Shown here: positions 1-8,071 of the stretch, one piece after another
How positions within the stretch are numbered: the stretch's first letter is position 1
Layout of the letters: the number at the start of each line of letters is the position of its first letter
NCBI GenBank assembly: GCA_021789355.1
Contig: JAJYJR010000015.1
Coordinates: 1-25,888 of the forward strand
Length of the DNA stretch: 25,888 nucleotides
Reading direction: 5' to 3'
From: Chloroflexota bacterium
Lineage (GTDB): Bacteria; Chloroflexota; Limnocylindria; Limnocylindrales; CSP1-4
Translations under genes and position numbers: made by a program
Notes under the pieces: model-generated
What the model saw: the letters and a program-made list of their open reading frames with translations, nothing else
Databases searched by the model: none
What the model was told of the DNA's origin: nothing

Positions 1-71
1 ACAACTCGGTCCCACCGTCGCGGATCTCCCAGCCCGCGAGGAAGCGACGGTGCAGGGTGCCCCAGTTCAGT

Positions 72-126
72 TGGTGCCGAAGCCGGGAGTTGAACCCGGA
101 CGAGGTTGCCCTCAACGGTTTTTGAG
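72..126 (-). repeat. Detached 3' half of tRNA-Leu(CAA): attachment-site (att) core
   Basis: Read on the minus strand, this gives an anticodon loop CTCAAAA (anticodon CAA), a variable arm GAGGGCAACCTC, a T-arm CCGGG-TTCAACT-CCCGG, and an acceptor 3' strand CTTCGGC followed by A and CCA. The preceding bases (127-190) contain no D-arm, no matching anticodon-stem strand and no GCCGAAG 5' acceptor strand, so this is not a complete tRNA gene. Tyrosine integrases commonly use the anticodon-loop-to-CCA segment of tRNA genes as attB and leave such a duplicate at the distal end of the element. With the CCA end pointing left, the element should lie to the right and the intact tRNA-Leu beyond the right edge. 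Confidence 0.8.
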
Positions 127-221
127 TGCGGGCGGTAGGGTCCGTGGACGTCCGCCGATGACCCGCTTTCGTGCTCACGAAGGGGTCACAGCGAGGTTCG
201 CAGACCGGGTCGGATCGCCCC

Positions 222-253
222 GATTGCTACCCTGTTGCTACCACGATGCTACC
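222..253. repeat. Three 11-bp-phased TTGCTACC-type direct repeats
   Basis: TTGCTACC occurs at 224-231 and 235-242, and ATGCTACC at 246-253. The starts are spaced exactly 11 bp apart, about one helical turn, and lie roughly 100 bp inside the tRNA-derived att core. Short phased repeats next to an attachment core are typical of arm-type integrase or excisionase binding sites. The repeats are seen directly; the assignment is inference, because no integrase gene is in view. Confidence 0.55.
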
Positions 254-346
254 GCTCGGAGGACGGTCGCTCAGCCGTCGAGAGCGGGGCGAACAGCTGG
301 CGCACACGGCCAGCAGCACGAGCAGGATGGCGACGAGCCGCCGCAC
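227..346 (-). CDS. Small secreted or lipoprotein-like peptide, 39 aa
   Basis: The GTG start at 346 is preceded by a strong Shine-Dalgarno (AAGGAGGG, 5 nt spacing). The translation begins MRRLVAILLVLLAVCASC, a positively charged N-terminus followed by a hydrophobic stretch ending at Cys residues. It could be a short signal peptide or a lipobox-like sequence. A 21-residue polar tail follows, and the stop lies inside the TTGCTACC repeats. No family is recognised. It may be a small secreted peptide, an entericidin-like lipoprotein, or the truncated start of a gene interrupted at the element end. The ribosome-binding site and signal-like start are the only support. Confidence 0.45.
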   Translation of the reverse strand: MRRLVAILLVLLAVCASCSPRSRRLSDRPPSGSIVVATG

Positions 347-413
347 TCAGCCCTCCTTGCGCCTCAGGGCGCGATGCAACGGAACCTTCTTACCAACGCG
401 TGCAAAACGGCAT

Positions 414-445
414 GGCCCGGGCGAGAAGTGGCTCCCGCCCGGGCC
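414..445 (-). terminator. Hairpin after the PKD/Ig surface-protein gene
   Basis: A perfect 10-bp inverted repeat, GGCCCGGGCG (414-423) and CGCCCGGGCC (436-445), encloses a 12-nt loop. It lies 33 nt past the stop codon of the minus-strand gene ending at 479. On that strand the stem is followed after a few bases by GTTTTG, a weak T tract, so it is a plausible intrinsic terminator. Confidence 0.6.
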
Positions 446-478
446 AAGAATCCACGAGCCCGCCTCGCGGGCCGCGGG

Positions 479-2496
479 CTACTTGCCGATGGTGAACGAG
501 ATGGACGCCGCGCTTCCCACGTAGAAGGCGGAATCCGCAACGGTTGGACTGTAGGTCGCGCTCAGCGCGTAGGTGCCAACGTGCTGGGCGAGCTTCAGCG
601 TGGTGGTCGCGATCCCGCTCGGGTTGGTGGTCGCGCGGATGGTCTGGGCGCCGACCACGAACGTGATGACCTTGCCCGCGAGGGCCGTACCGGTGGCGTC
701 CGTCAGGGTGGCCGAGAGGGTCACCGTCTTGTTGGGCAGGCCCGAGAGGGCGCCGGTGTACGTCACCGCGGTCGCCGTCTGGACGAGGGTGATCGAACCG
801 CCTGCGCTGGCGGCAGAGTAGAGGGTGTCACCGGCGAAGCTGACCCCAGTCAAGTAGGTGCCTGCCGCCAGTTCCGGCGTGTAGGCCAGCGTGGCGCTGC
901 CGGAGGCGTCGGTGGTCGAAGACCCGATGTACGCGCCGTTCACCGAGAACTTCACCGCGCGTCCCGCGACCGCCTGCCCGAACTCGTCGGTCAGCGACGC
1001 GCGCAGTGTCGTCGGGGTGTCGAAGGTGCCGCCGGTCGGGGCGGCGTACGAGGCGGTCACATTGCGCTTGTTGACCGTCACCGGGGTGCTAGCCGAAGCG
1101 CACGCCCTCCACTGATCACAGGAGGTGAGCGTCGCGGTGTAGACGCCCGGTGCCACGTAGCTGTGGACGGTGCTCGCGCCGCCGCTGGCGGACGGTGACC
1201 CGTCCCCGAAGTCCCAGCTGTAGGAGAGCGTGGACTGGTCGTTCGCCCCCGGATCGACCGCGGTCCCGCTCAGGATGATCGGCTGACCCCACGCACCTCC
1301 CACCGCAGGCCCGGCATTGACCACCGCGGCAGGTTGTTCACCGTCACGGAGAACGTGGTGGTGGTGGTGAGTCCGGTCGCGTCGGTGGCGGTCAGGAGGC
1401 CACTGTAGGTGCCCGGGCCTTGGAAGGTGTGCTGCGGGAACTCACCGTAGGCGACCCCGCCATCGGAGAAGTTCCACTGCAAGGTGGGGAAGCCGCAGAT
1501 CGAGGTGGAGCCCGAGCCATTGAAGCTGATGGGGCTGCCTTCGTTGCCGGTGTAGGGTCCTCCGGCGTTGGCCAGCGGCGGGATGTTGTTCTTCTGCACG
1601 GTGCCCAGATCGAACGTGGTGCCGGACCCGGTCATGGCGATGCTGCCCGTCGAGGTCCCCATGTCGATGATCGGCTTGTCAAAGGACGCATCCACCTCGG
1701 GAATGGGAAACGCAGTCACGACGGCGCCAACGTCGAAGACAAGGCTCGTATCGACACTCAGGCCGTCCGTCGTCGAGAGCCCGCCCAGCGCATAGCTCAG
1801 GTCGTTGCCCGCGGGGACGCTGCAGGGGATGGCGAGGGCATCGCTGATGGGCGACTCACCGAGCAGCAGCGGCGCGCTGCCGCCCGGCGTCCCGGAGAAG
1901 GTGGCCGTGCGGAGGGTGGCGATGCCCTGCGGGGTGATCGTGACGGTGGCGGCGAGGCTGAGCTTCACGTATGGCCCGGGCGCCGGATACGAGTCAAAGA
2001 GGGTGACCTGACCGCTGGACAGTTTGCAGGTCTCGGTGGCGGTGTCCGACATCAGGTCGCACGGCCCGGTCATGGAGAAGGTGGGCGATCCGAGGCTCAG
2101 GGAGATGAGGCCCCACGCCACCTGCAGGTTGTCGAGCTTGTACTGGATCGTCAGCGAGCTCGTGGGCGTCCGTCCGTAGGCGTCGATCAGGGTGAGTGTC
2201 TGGCCCTGCCGGACGAGGCTCGGGTCGTACGTAGTGGACAGCGAGGCGGGCTGCGTCCAGCTCGCCGTGATCTCGGCAGTGCCCGACGCACTGGTGCCAA
2301 GCGCACTCGTGACGTCGAAGGGAACCGAGGCCAACGTGGCGTTCCCCGACAGGCTGGTCGGGCTCGACTGTGTGCTCGAGGCCGCGAGCACCGTGGTCGG
2401 TGCGACGACGGTCATGAGCGCGACGATGGACAGGGCGGTGAGCGCCCGGGCCGGGCGGTGACGCCAGCGTGCCCGGGACGAAGGCAACGGATGCAC
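479..2496 (-). pseudogene. Secreted PKD / Ig-like repeat surface protein, apparent single-base frameshift
   Basis: The GTG at 2496 is chosen because GGAGGA lies 5 nt upstream and the product starts with a signal peptide (basic residues, then a hydrophobic stretch ending VLAASS). A beta-rich region of unknown type follows to about residue 300. A PKD domain occupies about 303-388 (PPLANAGGPYTG, GPGTYSGLLTATD). The frame breaks near 1320-1335, and in the next frame the protein continues with a second PKD domain (SYSWDFGDGSP, PGVYTATLTSCD) and two Ig-like repeats ending at 479. Restoring one base gives 673 codons and the expected inter-PKD linker NNLPAVVNAGP. There is no sortase motif or C-terminal anchor. 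The protein is probably an extracellular adhesion or matrix protein. The break may be a real mutation or an assembly error. Confidence 0.75.
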
Positions 2497-3338
2497 AGCG
2501 GTCCTCCAGAGAATAGGGGCCACGGACCTGCCGGGGCCGCGCGCCGCCGTGGGCGAGGCGACGGCACGGGCTGTCCAGACGATCCGGGCGCAGTGGTGTT
2601 GTCGCGCGAGGGACGCAGGGACGCCCTGATGGGGCGCCGAGGGACGCGAGGGCGCGAGAACCCACGAGGGAGCCAGAAGCCCGATCCGGCTCCGCGTCGT
2701 TGTCCGCCCTGCCATGCCAGTCATCGACAGCGAGCGGGCGGAAGTCAGCCGCCAGAGACGTGGCGGCGGTCTAGCGGGACGACAACACGATGCAGCAGGC
2801 TGAGCGTCGCGACGGTCCGGTTGTGGTCCTCCCTACGGGAAGGGGTGGGCTTCCCAGCGTCGCGATCCAGATCCAGCGGCGGGACGCGCACCGCTGTCGA
2901 TACCCCCCTTCGTTGGATACACAGTGTGGCGTGCGGGGGCCGTGCCCTGTCAAGGGACCTGTTCACGAAGTGGTGTGCGACCGCACCGCAACGGCGCCCG
3001 TTGGTGGACTTCTCCCCAAGGCGGTGCCAGCGGGCACCGGATGGTGTGACATCCCGTACCAACCCGCTTGACTTCTCCGGCCACGGGGTGCATACCCGGA
3101 CGCACTGACGGGAGGCGATGACGCGCTGTCCATACCCGGCCGCCGGGACCGCGCTGAGCCACTGGCGAGACCGACCCGTCGCTCCGCGTGGTCGTCTGAG
3201 CGGGACCGGGCCGGGTGAGGTCCCGGACCGCGCTCGGTGGGCGGCGGAGCCCGTCCGGGGGAGAGAGGAGTGGTGTCCGGCAACCCACACGCCCTCCTGC
3301 GCGCGTCCCATCCATCAACGGACTGCACGAGGTATTCG
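2497..3338. other. 842-bp divergent intergenic region without a convincing gene
   Basis: This lies between the divergently transcribed surface-protein gene (start 2496) and the secreted-protein gene (start 3339). The open frames here have no signal-supported starts, ribosome-binding sites or recognisable domains. I see a TATTCT -10-like box on the minus strand (2515-2510) just before the GTG at 2496. There is also a small hairpin GGGAAG...CTTCCC around 2838-2856. No riboswitch or tRNA was recognised. It probably holds both promoters. Confidence 0.5.
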
Positions 3339-4574
3339 ATGAAACGCTTCTTCGCGGCCGTGACGGCCGCACTGCTGCTGGCCGGGCTGCTGTCCGGCGC
3401 CGCGCTCGCGTCCTCCAAGACCACCAACCTGTGGAGCGTCTGGAACATCAACGCGGGCGGCGCCGCGTACGTACCGACGAATGCCCCCGCGACGGCCACG
3501 AGTCTCGCCAACTTCACCTTCCCCGAGTCGCCCACCACGGCGCTCCTCACCACCTCCCAGACGCCGAGCCTGCTCGGGGACCTGACCGGCAAGACGATCA
3601 CGGCCACCTTCACGATCACGGCCTCGCAAGAAGCCGCCTTCACCTACTCCGGTGCAGGTTCGTCAGGCGATTGCGGCACCCCGGCGTCCGTGCGTCTGTA
3701 CTTCGAGGCCAACACGAACGGCAAGTTCACCTACGACACGGCGGGCTACTCGAAGTACTGGTGGTCCCACGCCGTGGCTTCCACGAACGTGGATGCCTAC
3801 ACGCTGGCGGGCGGCACCTTCACCCTCACCGTGCCGCTGGACGTCAACGACTGGTCCGACTGGGGCGGGGAGCCCGCCAACAGCATCCCGACGTACTTTG
3901 CCAACGCGGTCGCCAACGTGGACGGCATCGGCCTCTCCTTCGGGGGCGGCTGCTTCTACGCCAACGGCGTGGGCCTGTCGGCAGGCAGCGCGTCGTTCAC
4001 GCTGACGTCGTATTCGCTGCTGTCGTTCGACGTGAACTACTTCACGGTTAGCGGCGATGCCACGTACAACACCGGCGGCGGGTTCTGCCGGTCGGCCGCG
4101 CCACGCACCTCGGTGCCGCTGGCTGGCGGTGGCACGGCCTCTCAGGCCGTGACCAGCAGCGGTGCGGTGACCCTGACCACCACGGGCGTCACCACGTACG
4201 CCGACAACGGGTTCTACGTGGCGGTCGGCACGCTCGGCGCGTTGGCAGCGAGCGGGTACACCGTCACGGCCAGCGGCACGCCCGTCGCGACCAACGTCTA
4301 CTTCGACACCGGCGGCGACGGCAGCTTCTTCGCGTGGGACGCCAACGGTTGTCTCACCGGCCTGAACGGCGACACCTACGCGAGCATGGGTTCGCTGACG
4401 GTCACCGGCACGACGTCCATGTATGTGCTGGGCGGCCTCGACGCTGGCACCAGCACCTACACGCTCTCGCAGCTCGCGAGTGGGACCGTCCCCGGGTTTT
4501 CCAGCACCACTCCGGTGGCAGTCTGGGTCGGCTTCGTCGGCAACGGCAGCGCGACGATCACCGCCGCCCCGTAG
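3339..4574 (+). CDS. Secreted protein of unknown function, 411 aa
   Basis: The ATG at 3339 has GAGGT 5 nt upstream and starts a classical signal peptide: MKRFF, a hydrophobic core, and an ALASS cleavage region near residue 24. The mature part is Thr-, Ser-, Ala- and Gly-rich, predicted mostly beta, with a few Cys (SSGDCGTP, GGCFYANG, GGGFCRS, ANGCLTG) that could form disulfides. I recognise no catalytic motif, no PKD repeat and no membrane anchor, so I assign only secretion. It is divergent from the PKD/Ig surface-protein gene and of similar composition, so both may belong to one exported or cell-surface module. It is followed by a strong GC hairpin at 4630-4658. Confidence 0.85.
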   Translation: MKRFFAAVTAALLLAGLLSGAALASSKTTNLWSVWNINAGGAAYVPTNAPATATSLANFTFPESPTTALLTTSQTPSLLGDLTGKTITATFTITASQEAAFTYSGAGSSGDCGTPASVRLYFEANTNGKFTYDTAGYSKYWWSHAVASTNVDAYTLAGGTFTLTVPLDVNDWSDWGGEPANSIPTYFANAVANVDGIGLSFGGGCFYANGVGLSAGSASFTLTSYSLLSFDVNYFTVSGDATYNTGGGFCRSAAPRTSVPLAGGGTASQAVTSSGAVTLTTTGVTTYADNGFYVAVGTLGALAASGYTVTASGTPVATNVYFDTGGDGSFFAWDANGCLTGLNGDTYASMGSLTVTGTTSMYVLGGLDAGTSTYTLSQLASGTVPGFSSTTPVAVWVGFVGNGSATITAAP

Positions 4575-4629
4575 GGCCACAAGGGCGGCGTGGGCAACGC
4601 CCTACGCGCCCACTCAGGGAGCGAACAGG

Positions 4630-4658
4630 AACCGGGGCCTCCCCACGGGGCCCCGGTT
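4630..4658 (+). terminator. GC-rich hairpin terminator after the secreted-protein gene
   Basis: A perfect 10-bp inverted repeat, AACCGGGGCC (4630-4639) and GGCCCCGGTT (4649-4658), with a 9-nt loop, lies 56 nt after the stop at 4574. There is no T run, so termination would rely on the stem or on Rho. Confidence 0.6.
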
Positions 4659-4809
4659 CGTCAGGTGGCGCCGAGGGCCCCCCGTTCGCATTCGCCGCAT
4701 CGTCAGGTTGACCGTCGTGAGATCGAGGCCCCGCTGCGTGCAGTCCTGCCGACGCTGTCAGACTCGGCCGACCCGTCGACTTGACGTCTCGCGTACTCGG
4801 GCCGCGATC

Positions 4810-4838
4810 CTGACTGCTGACGATCCCTCCCGTACAAA
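4810..4838 (+). promoter_or_regulatory. Sigma70-like promoter for riboswitch A
   Basis: A -35-like CTGACT (4810-4815), a 17-nt spacer and a -10-like TACAAA (4833-4838) place the predicted transcription start near 4845. That is two bases before the first paired base of the riboswitch. The hexamers match consensus only partly (4 of 6 each), but the position relative to the RNA supports the call. Confidence 0.55.
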
Positions 4839-4846
4839 TGAGGTGT

Positions 4847-4940
4847 CCATCACGAGCGCGCGAGAGCCCCGGCTCGATGACCGCGCAGCAACCGGTCGGT
4901 CCCCCTCAGGCCGACGCGGTGCTCCGGCCGGGTTCGATGG
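4847..4940 (+). ncRNA. SAM riboswitch (SAM-I/IV type), copy A
   Basis: P1 pairs CCATC (4847-4851) with GATGG (4936-4940). The P2 element carries the diagnostic GAGCCCCGGCTC hairpin and the downstream GATGACC and GCAGCAACC core. P3 pairs GTCGG (4895-4899) with CCGAC (4911-4915), and the core closes with GGTGCTCC. The order and conserved core match the SAM-I / SAM-IV superfamily as I know it. A second copy at 8253-8346 has the same 94-nt length and a 42-nt identical core, while P1 and P3 differ by paired, compensating changes. The downstream ORF lacks a clear ribosome-binding site, so whether it controls translation or transcription is unclear. Confidence 0.75.
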
Positions 4941-5212
4941 GATCGGATGTCGCCCCCAGAGCTTCTCCCGCCGCCGCGGGGTCTCGCGGCTCGGCGTGTC
5001 GACTCCGCCTGTCAGAGAGACTGGACAATGACGGGCTGCCCGTCCTCGACGTTTATGCTGCCCTGCGCATGGAGCGGGTGGAGCTGACCGCGCATCTAAC
5101 GCTCGCCGATCCTGCGGCCGAGATCCGGGCCACCGAGCGCACTGACGTCGCGGCAGTGGCCGCCTTCTGGGCCGCCTGTGTGAGCCAAGTCCCCGGAGCA
5201 CGTCAGGGATGA
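4937..5212 (+). CDS. Small unknown protein downstream of riboswitch A (start uncertain)
   Basis: The open frame has plausible coding character in its second half, with third positions mostly G or C and a product such as VYAALRMERVELTAHLTLADP. The first in-frame start after the riboswitch core is ATG 4937, which sits inside the 3' strand of P1 and has no Shine-Dalgarno. ATG 5069 is an alternative, giving about 47 aa. No family is recognised. It ends 42 nt before the OLD-family nuclease gene, so the two could be co-transcribed from the riboswitch promoter. It may be a decayed remnant; the reading frame itself is not certain. Confidence 0.35.
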   Translation: MGSDVAPRASPAAAGSRGSACRLRLSERLDNDGLPVLDVYAALRMERVELTAHLTLADPAAEIRATERTDVAAVAAFWAACVSQVPGARQG

Positions 5213-5242
5213 GTCACCGGTAAGAGGCTGCGGTCGGCGCCC

Positions 5243-5248
5243 TACACT
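5243..5248 (+). promoter_or_regulatory. -10 box (TACACT) for probable leaderless start of the OLD nuclease gene
   Basis: TACACT ends 6 nt before the ATG at 5255, the spacing expected if transcription starts at the A of ATG. The gene has no Shine-Dalgarno, which fits leaderless translation. No good -35 hexamer is visible. Confidence 0.4.
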
Positions 5249-5254
5249 GCCCCT

Positions 5255-7270
5255 ATGCGTCTGGAACGGTTGATCCTGCATCGCTTCCGCTGCTTCTACG
5301 ACGCGGAACTGACGTTCGGGCAGGCGACCCTCCTGATCGGGCCCAACAACGCTGGCAAGTCCACCCTCATCGACGCGATCCGCTGCCTGTACCTCGACAA
5401 GGACGGTCTCGGACGTTCCTTTACCTACGCCACATCCGCAGCCCGGGTCGGAGACGGGACGCCGCGCACAGCGGGCAGCGTCTCCACACCGAAGGCCGAG
5501 GAGATGCCGTTCGTCGTGGGGGAGTACGGCGACCTCAACCCGCACGAACGCGAGGTCTGGGAACCCTACATGGACGGCGAGCGGCTGCGCTTCGGTACGC
5601 TGTTCACCGGACCTGACGGGGGTGCAGAGCGCTGCCTCGTGATGGGCGCGAACTCGGTGATGGGTCGCGCGTGGAGCGGGGTCGAGACTGTGGATGCCGC
5701 CGACTCCGGCAAAGACCGCGACATCGTCGAGGCATTCCATCGTACCGGCTTGGCGCGCCGCGACCGGCACGGCGTGTGGGTCCGCTGGCAGGTCCTCGGC
5801 GGGCTGCTCTCGGCGCTCTATCGACTTGAAGGAGAGGACGACCTCTCACTGTCGCCACTGCGCGACTTTCCCGATCCCGGATGGATCGTCGCCGTCCCGG
5901 GTCCGGAAGCCCCCCAACCGTCGGCCGCAGACCTGCTGCGTCCGCTGATTCAAGGCCGGGCGCTCTCATACCTTGAGGATGAGCCGGAGAGCCTGTCGGA
6001 GCTCGACGAAGATGGCGTGCCCCGCGCGACATTCAGTGCAGGCGGTTTCGGCGAGTATCTGCGACATCTGCCGAAGGCGGTCGACTACGCGGTCGAGGAC
6101 GTCGAGTCCCGGTTCGATGCCTCACTGCGGCGGTACCTCGGGCAGGGCGCCAGCCTTGGAGCAGAATTCCGGCGTCTGCTGACGGCAATGGGTCAGCGGT
6201 CCGGCTGGGACGTTGCTCGACGGGCGATCGATGCTCTGCTTGACGATCTTGACGTTCGCGTGGCAGAGCCGTTCGAGCCTTCGGAGGGAGTACCAGAATC
6301 GCCGGGCGAGCCGCTTGAGCGGCTCGGCGCGGGGGCTCAGCGAGCCGCAGCACTCGCCGTCCTCGACCTGTATGGCGATCCAGACCTTGTCAGTCTTCAA
6401 CGCTCGGTCCTCCTCCTTGTTGAGGAGCCCGAGGTCGGGCTGCATCCGAGTCTGCAGCGCCGTGTGGCGCAGCAGCTGATCAGTCTGCCGACCTTCGGAG
6501 TGCAGACGATCGTCGTCTCCCACGCCCCGCTCTTTGTAGACGCCGTGCCGCCCGATGGCATCCGCCTCGTCCGGCCCCGCACCGAAGAACTACACCTACC
6601 GGATGGTCGCACGGCGCGCGTTCGGAACCACGCCATTTCGGTGCCATCCGACCTGACCGAGGTGGCCGCGTTGGTGGGCGCCTCCCCAGCGGATGTCCTG
6701 CTCGCCAGCCAGTTCGTGGTTGTCGAAGGCGCCTCGGATGCCGCGATCCTGAAGACGTGGGCCGAGCGCTTTGGCTTGCGGCCTGACCTGCAGGGGATCC
6801 GCTTCTACCCCGCGGGAGGCTCGGCGCTCACGGTGCAGGTGGCCCGGCTGCTTGACCTCGTCTATCGCGACGCGGCGGTGTTCGTGGTCATGGACAACGG
6901 GCACGACACCGAGAAGCAGCGCCTCGAACTTGTCCAGCGGTTCGGCGGACGGGTGGATGCACGCCTGCTGAGCGTCAATGAGATCGAGGGGTTCTTCATG
7001 CCCGCCGCCGTCCAGCGCTGGCTCGTCAGCAACGGTGCCAGCGACGCTGACCTAGCGGCCGCTGCCGAGCTGCTCGAACGCGACCCCAACCGCAAGCGCG
7101 CGCTGCGGACCATCTCCGAGAAGGTGCTGAGCCGCGACTACCGGGTCGTCGAGGATGGCGTGGCCATCGCGCGGCACATGAGCGAGGGCGATGTGCCGTC
7201 CGACGTCGCGGCACTGTTCATGAGCCTGTCCCATCCGAGGCGTCAGGGGACCACCGCGTCGGCGCCCTGA
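5255..7270 (+). CDS. OLD-family ATPase-TOPRIM nuclease (overcoming-lysogenization-defect type)
   Basis: This 671-aa protein has an N-terminal ABC/SMC-type ATPase with Walker A GPNNAGKST (29-37). A signature and Walker B segment follows at about residues 386-397 (LLVEEPEVGLHP), then an H-loop VVSHAP near 420. The C-terminal part is a TOPRIM domain, with VVVEGASD near 488 supplying the catalytic Glu, VMDNGHD (D547, D551) the acidic cluster, and NEIEGFF typical of OLD proteins. OLD nucleases are ATP-controlled DNA nucleases with roles in anti-phage defence. No UvrD-like GajB partner lies downstream, so it is not a canonical Gabija pair. It begins 42 nt after the riboswitch-A ORF but may also have its own leaderless promoter. 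Confidence 0.9.
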   Translation: MRLERLILHRFRCFYDAELTFGQATLLIGPNNAGKSTLIDAIRCLYLDKDGLGRSFTYATSAARVGDGTPRTAGSVSTPKAEEMPFVVGEYGDLNPHEREVWEPYMDGERLRFGTLFTGPDGGAERCLVMGANSVMGRAWSGVETVDAADSGKDRDIVEAFHRTGLARRDRHGVWVRWQVLGGLLSALYRLEGEDDLSLSPLRDFPDPGWIVAVPGPEAPQPSAADLLRPLIQGRALSYLEDEPESLSELDEDGVPRATFSAGGFGEYLRHLPKAVDYAVEDVESRFDASLRRYLGQGASLGAEFRRLLTAMGQRSGWDVARRAIDALLDDLDVRVAEPFEPSEGVPESPGEPLERLGAGAQRAAALAVLDLYGDPDLVSLQRSVLLLVEEPEVGLHPSLQRRVAQQLISLPTFGVQTIVVSHAPLFVDAVPPDGIRLVRPRTEELHLPDGRTARVRNHAISVPSDLTEVAALVGASPADVLLASQFVVVEGASDAAILKTWAERFGLRPDLQGIRFYPAGGSALTVQVARLLDLVYRDAAVFVVMDNGHDTEKQRLELVQRFGGRVDARLLSVNEIEGFFMPAAVQRWLVSNGASDADLAAAAELLERDPNRKRALRTISEKVLSRDYRVVEDGVAIARHMSEGDVPSDVAALFMSLSHPRRQGTTASAP

Positions 7271-7412
7271 TCCGAACCGCGTGCCGGAACTGGCCTACAC
7301 CCGGTTCATCGAGGCGAAGTTCCCGAGAGCGGGCCGCGTGTCGGAGGCCAACCTCGGACCTGACGGTTTCGCGCTGGTGCAGGCGCGGCTCACCTGACAG
7401 GCAGAGGTCGGT

Positions 7413-7547
7413 TCAGTCCTGTTCGCGCCAATCTCCGTCACCGGGGCGCTCGAACGTCACGAAACCATGGTCCACGCCGAGCCACTGAGCCCACTGCGTG
7501 GGTCGCCGGGCATGGGCCTCCAGCCGCAGTTCTCTCGCCACCACCAT
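7413..7547 (-). CDS. Small unknown protein, 44 aa
   Basis: The frame encodes a protein-like sequence starting MVVARELRLEAHARRPTQWA and ending at TGA 7413-7415. CGGAGG directly abuts the ATG at 7547, so initiation may instead use the in-frame GTG at 7541 (GGAGG with 6-nt spacing), giving 42 aa. It lies 29 nt downstream of the QxK nuclease-like gene on the same strand, an operon-like arrangement. Such a partner could be an accessory or immunity factor, but no family is recognised. Confidence 0.45.
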   Translation of the reverse strand: MVVARELRLEAHARRPTQWAQWLGVDHGFVTFERPGDGDWREQD

Positions 7548-7576
7548 CCTCCGACCACCAACTCCGGGGCCCCCAT

Positions 7577-8071
7577 TCAGGCATGCTCAGCTGGCGAGGC
7601 TTCGGGCTCGGCCTGCAGGTAGTCCCAGCGGTCGCGGTACCGCTCCAGCCAGCCGTCCGGGTATCCCGGCACCTCGGATCCGTGCCGCCGCCTGAGCGAG
7701 CGCACCGGGTTGTCCTTACCGCCTCTGGCGAGGAAGGCCCGGTGCGAGGCGGCAAGGAAGTCGGCCACCACCGTGGAGGGCACGATGTACACCTCCGGGC
7801 TGGTGGGCACGAGATCGACGAAGGCGTAGAAGAGCCGGGGGTGGACGAACTCCGGCAGTTCGTTCTTGTCCCCGAGGACCCAGTTACCCGCCCGCGTGGT
7901 GGTCTTGACCTGCACCATCGAGCCCATGCTCATCTTGGGATCGAACACGACCAGATCCGCGATGGGCGCGCCGGTCGGCGCGGGCGCGGCGAGCAGGTCC
8001 CGCCTCAGCAACTGGTACAGGATGTAGGTCTCGCCTGCGGCCCCGATGAGGACCGATCCCTTGGCTGGCAT
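7577..8071 (-). CDS. PD-(D/E)XK-superfamily nuclease-like protein (QxK variant), 164 aa
   Basis: The ATG at 8071 was chosen over the longer open frame because GGAGA lies 7 nt upstream and the conserved fold starts there; the longer version would read through non-protein-like Arg/Pro-rich sequence. The pattern fits the restriction-endonuclease-like core: helix Glu (E14 in GAAGETYILYQLL), a strand Asp (D39 in IADLVVFD) and Q54-V-K56 (MVQVKTTT). QxK replaces ExK in several families of the superfamily, so a nuclease or a resolvase-like DNA-binding role is likely but unproven. It is divergent from riboswitch B and shares its 180-bp upstream region. The 44-aa ORF follows 29 nt downstream. Confidence 0.7.
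   Translation of the reverse strand: MPAKGSVLIGAAGETYILYQLLRRDLLAAPAPTGAPIADLVVFDPKMSMGSMVQVKTTTRAGNWVLGDKNELPEFVHPRLFYAFVDLVPTSPEVYIVPSTVVADFLAASHRAFLARGGKDNPVRSLRRRHGSEVPGYPDGWLERYRDRWDYLQAEPEASPAEHA

Noticed and set aside
50..1198. A 382-codon plus-strand open frame
   Set aside because: It lies antisense to the PKD/Ig surface protein, is Arg/Gly-rich with no domain, and runs through the tRNA fragment; it is a high-GC shadow.
2745..3311. Overlapping open frames on both strands in the divergent intergenic region
   Set aside because: They have Arg/Pro/Ser-rich translations, no ribosome-binding sites and no recognisable motif.
7281..7397. 38-codon frame from GTG starting VPELAYTRFIEAKFPRAG
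   Set aside because: It reads somewhat like protein and follows the OLD gene by 10 nt, but has no Shine-Dalgarno and no family. It may be a remnant, but the evidence is too weak to annotate.
5255..7397. Gabija-type two-gene system
   Set aside because: The OLD nuclease is present, but no UvrD-like helicase follows; the next genes are on the opposite strand and unrelated.
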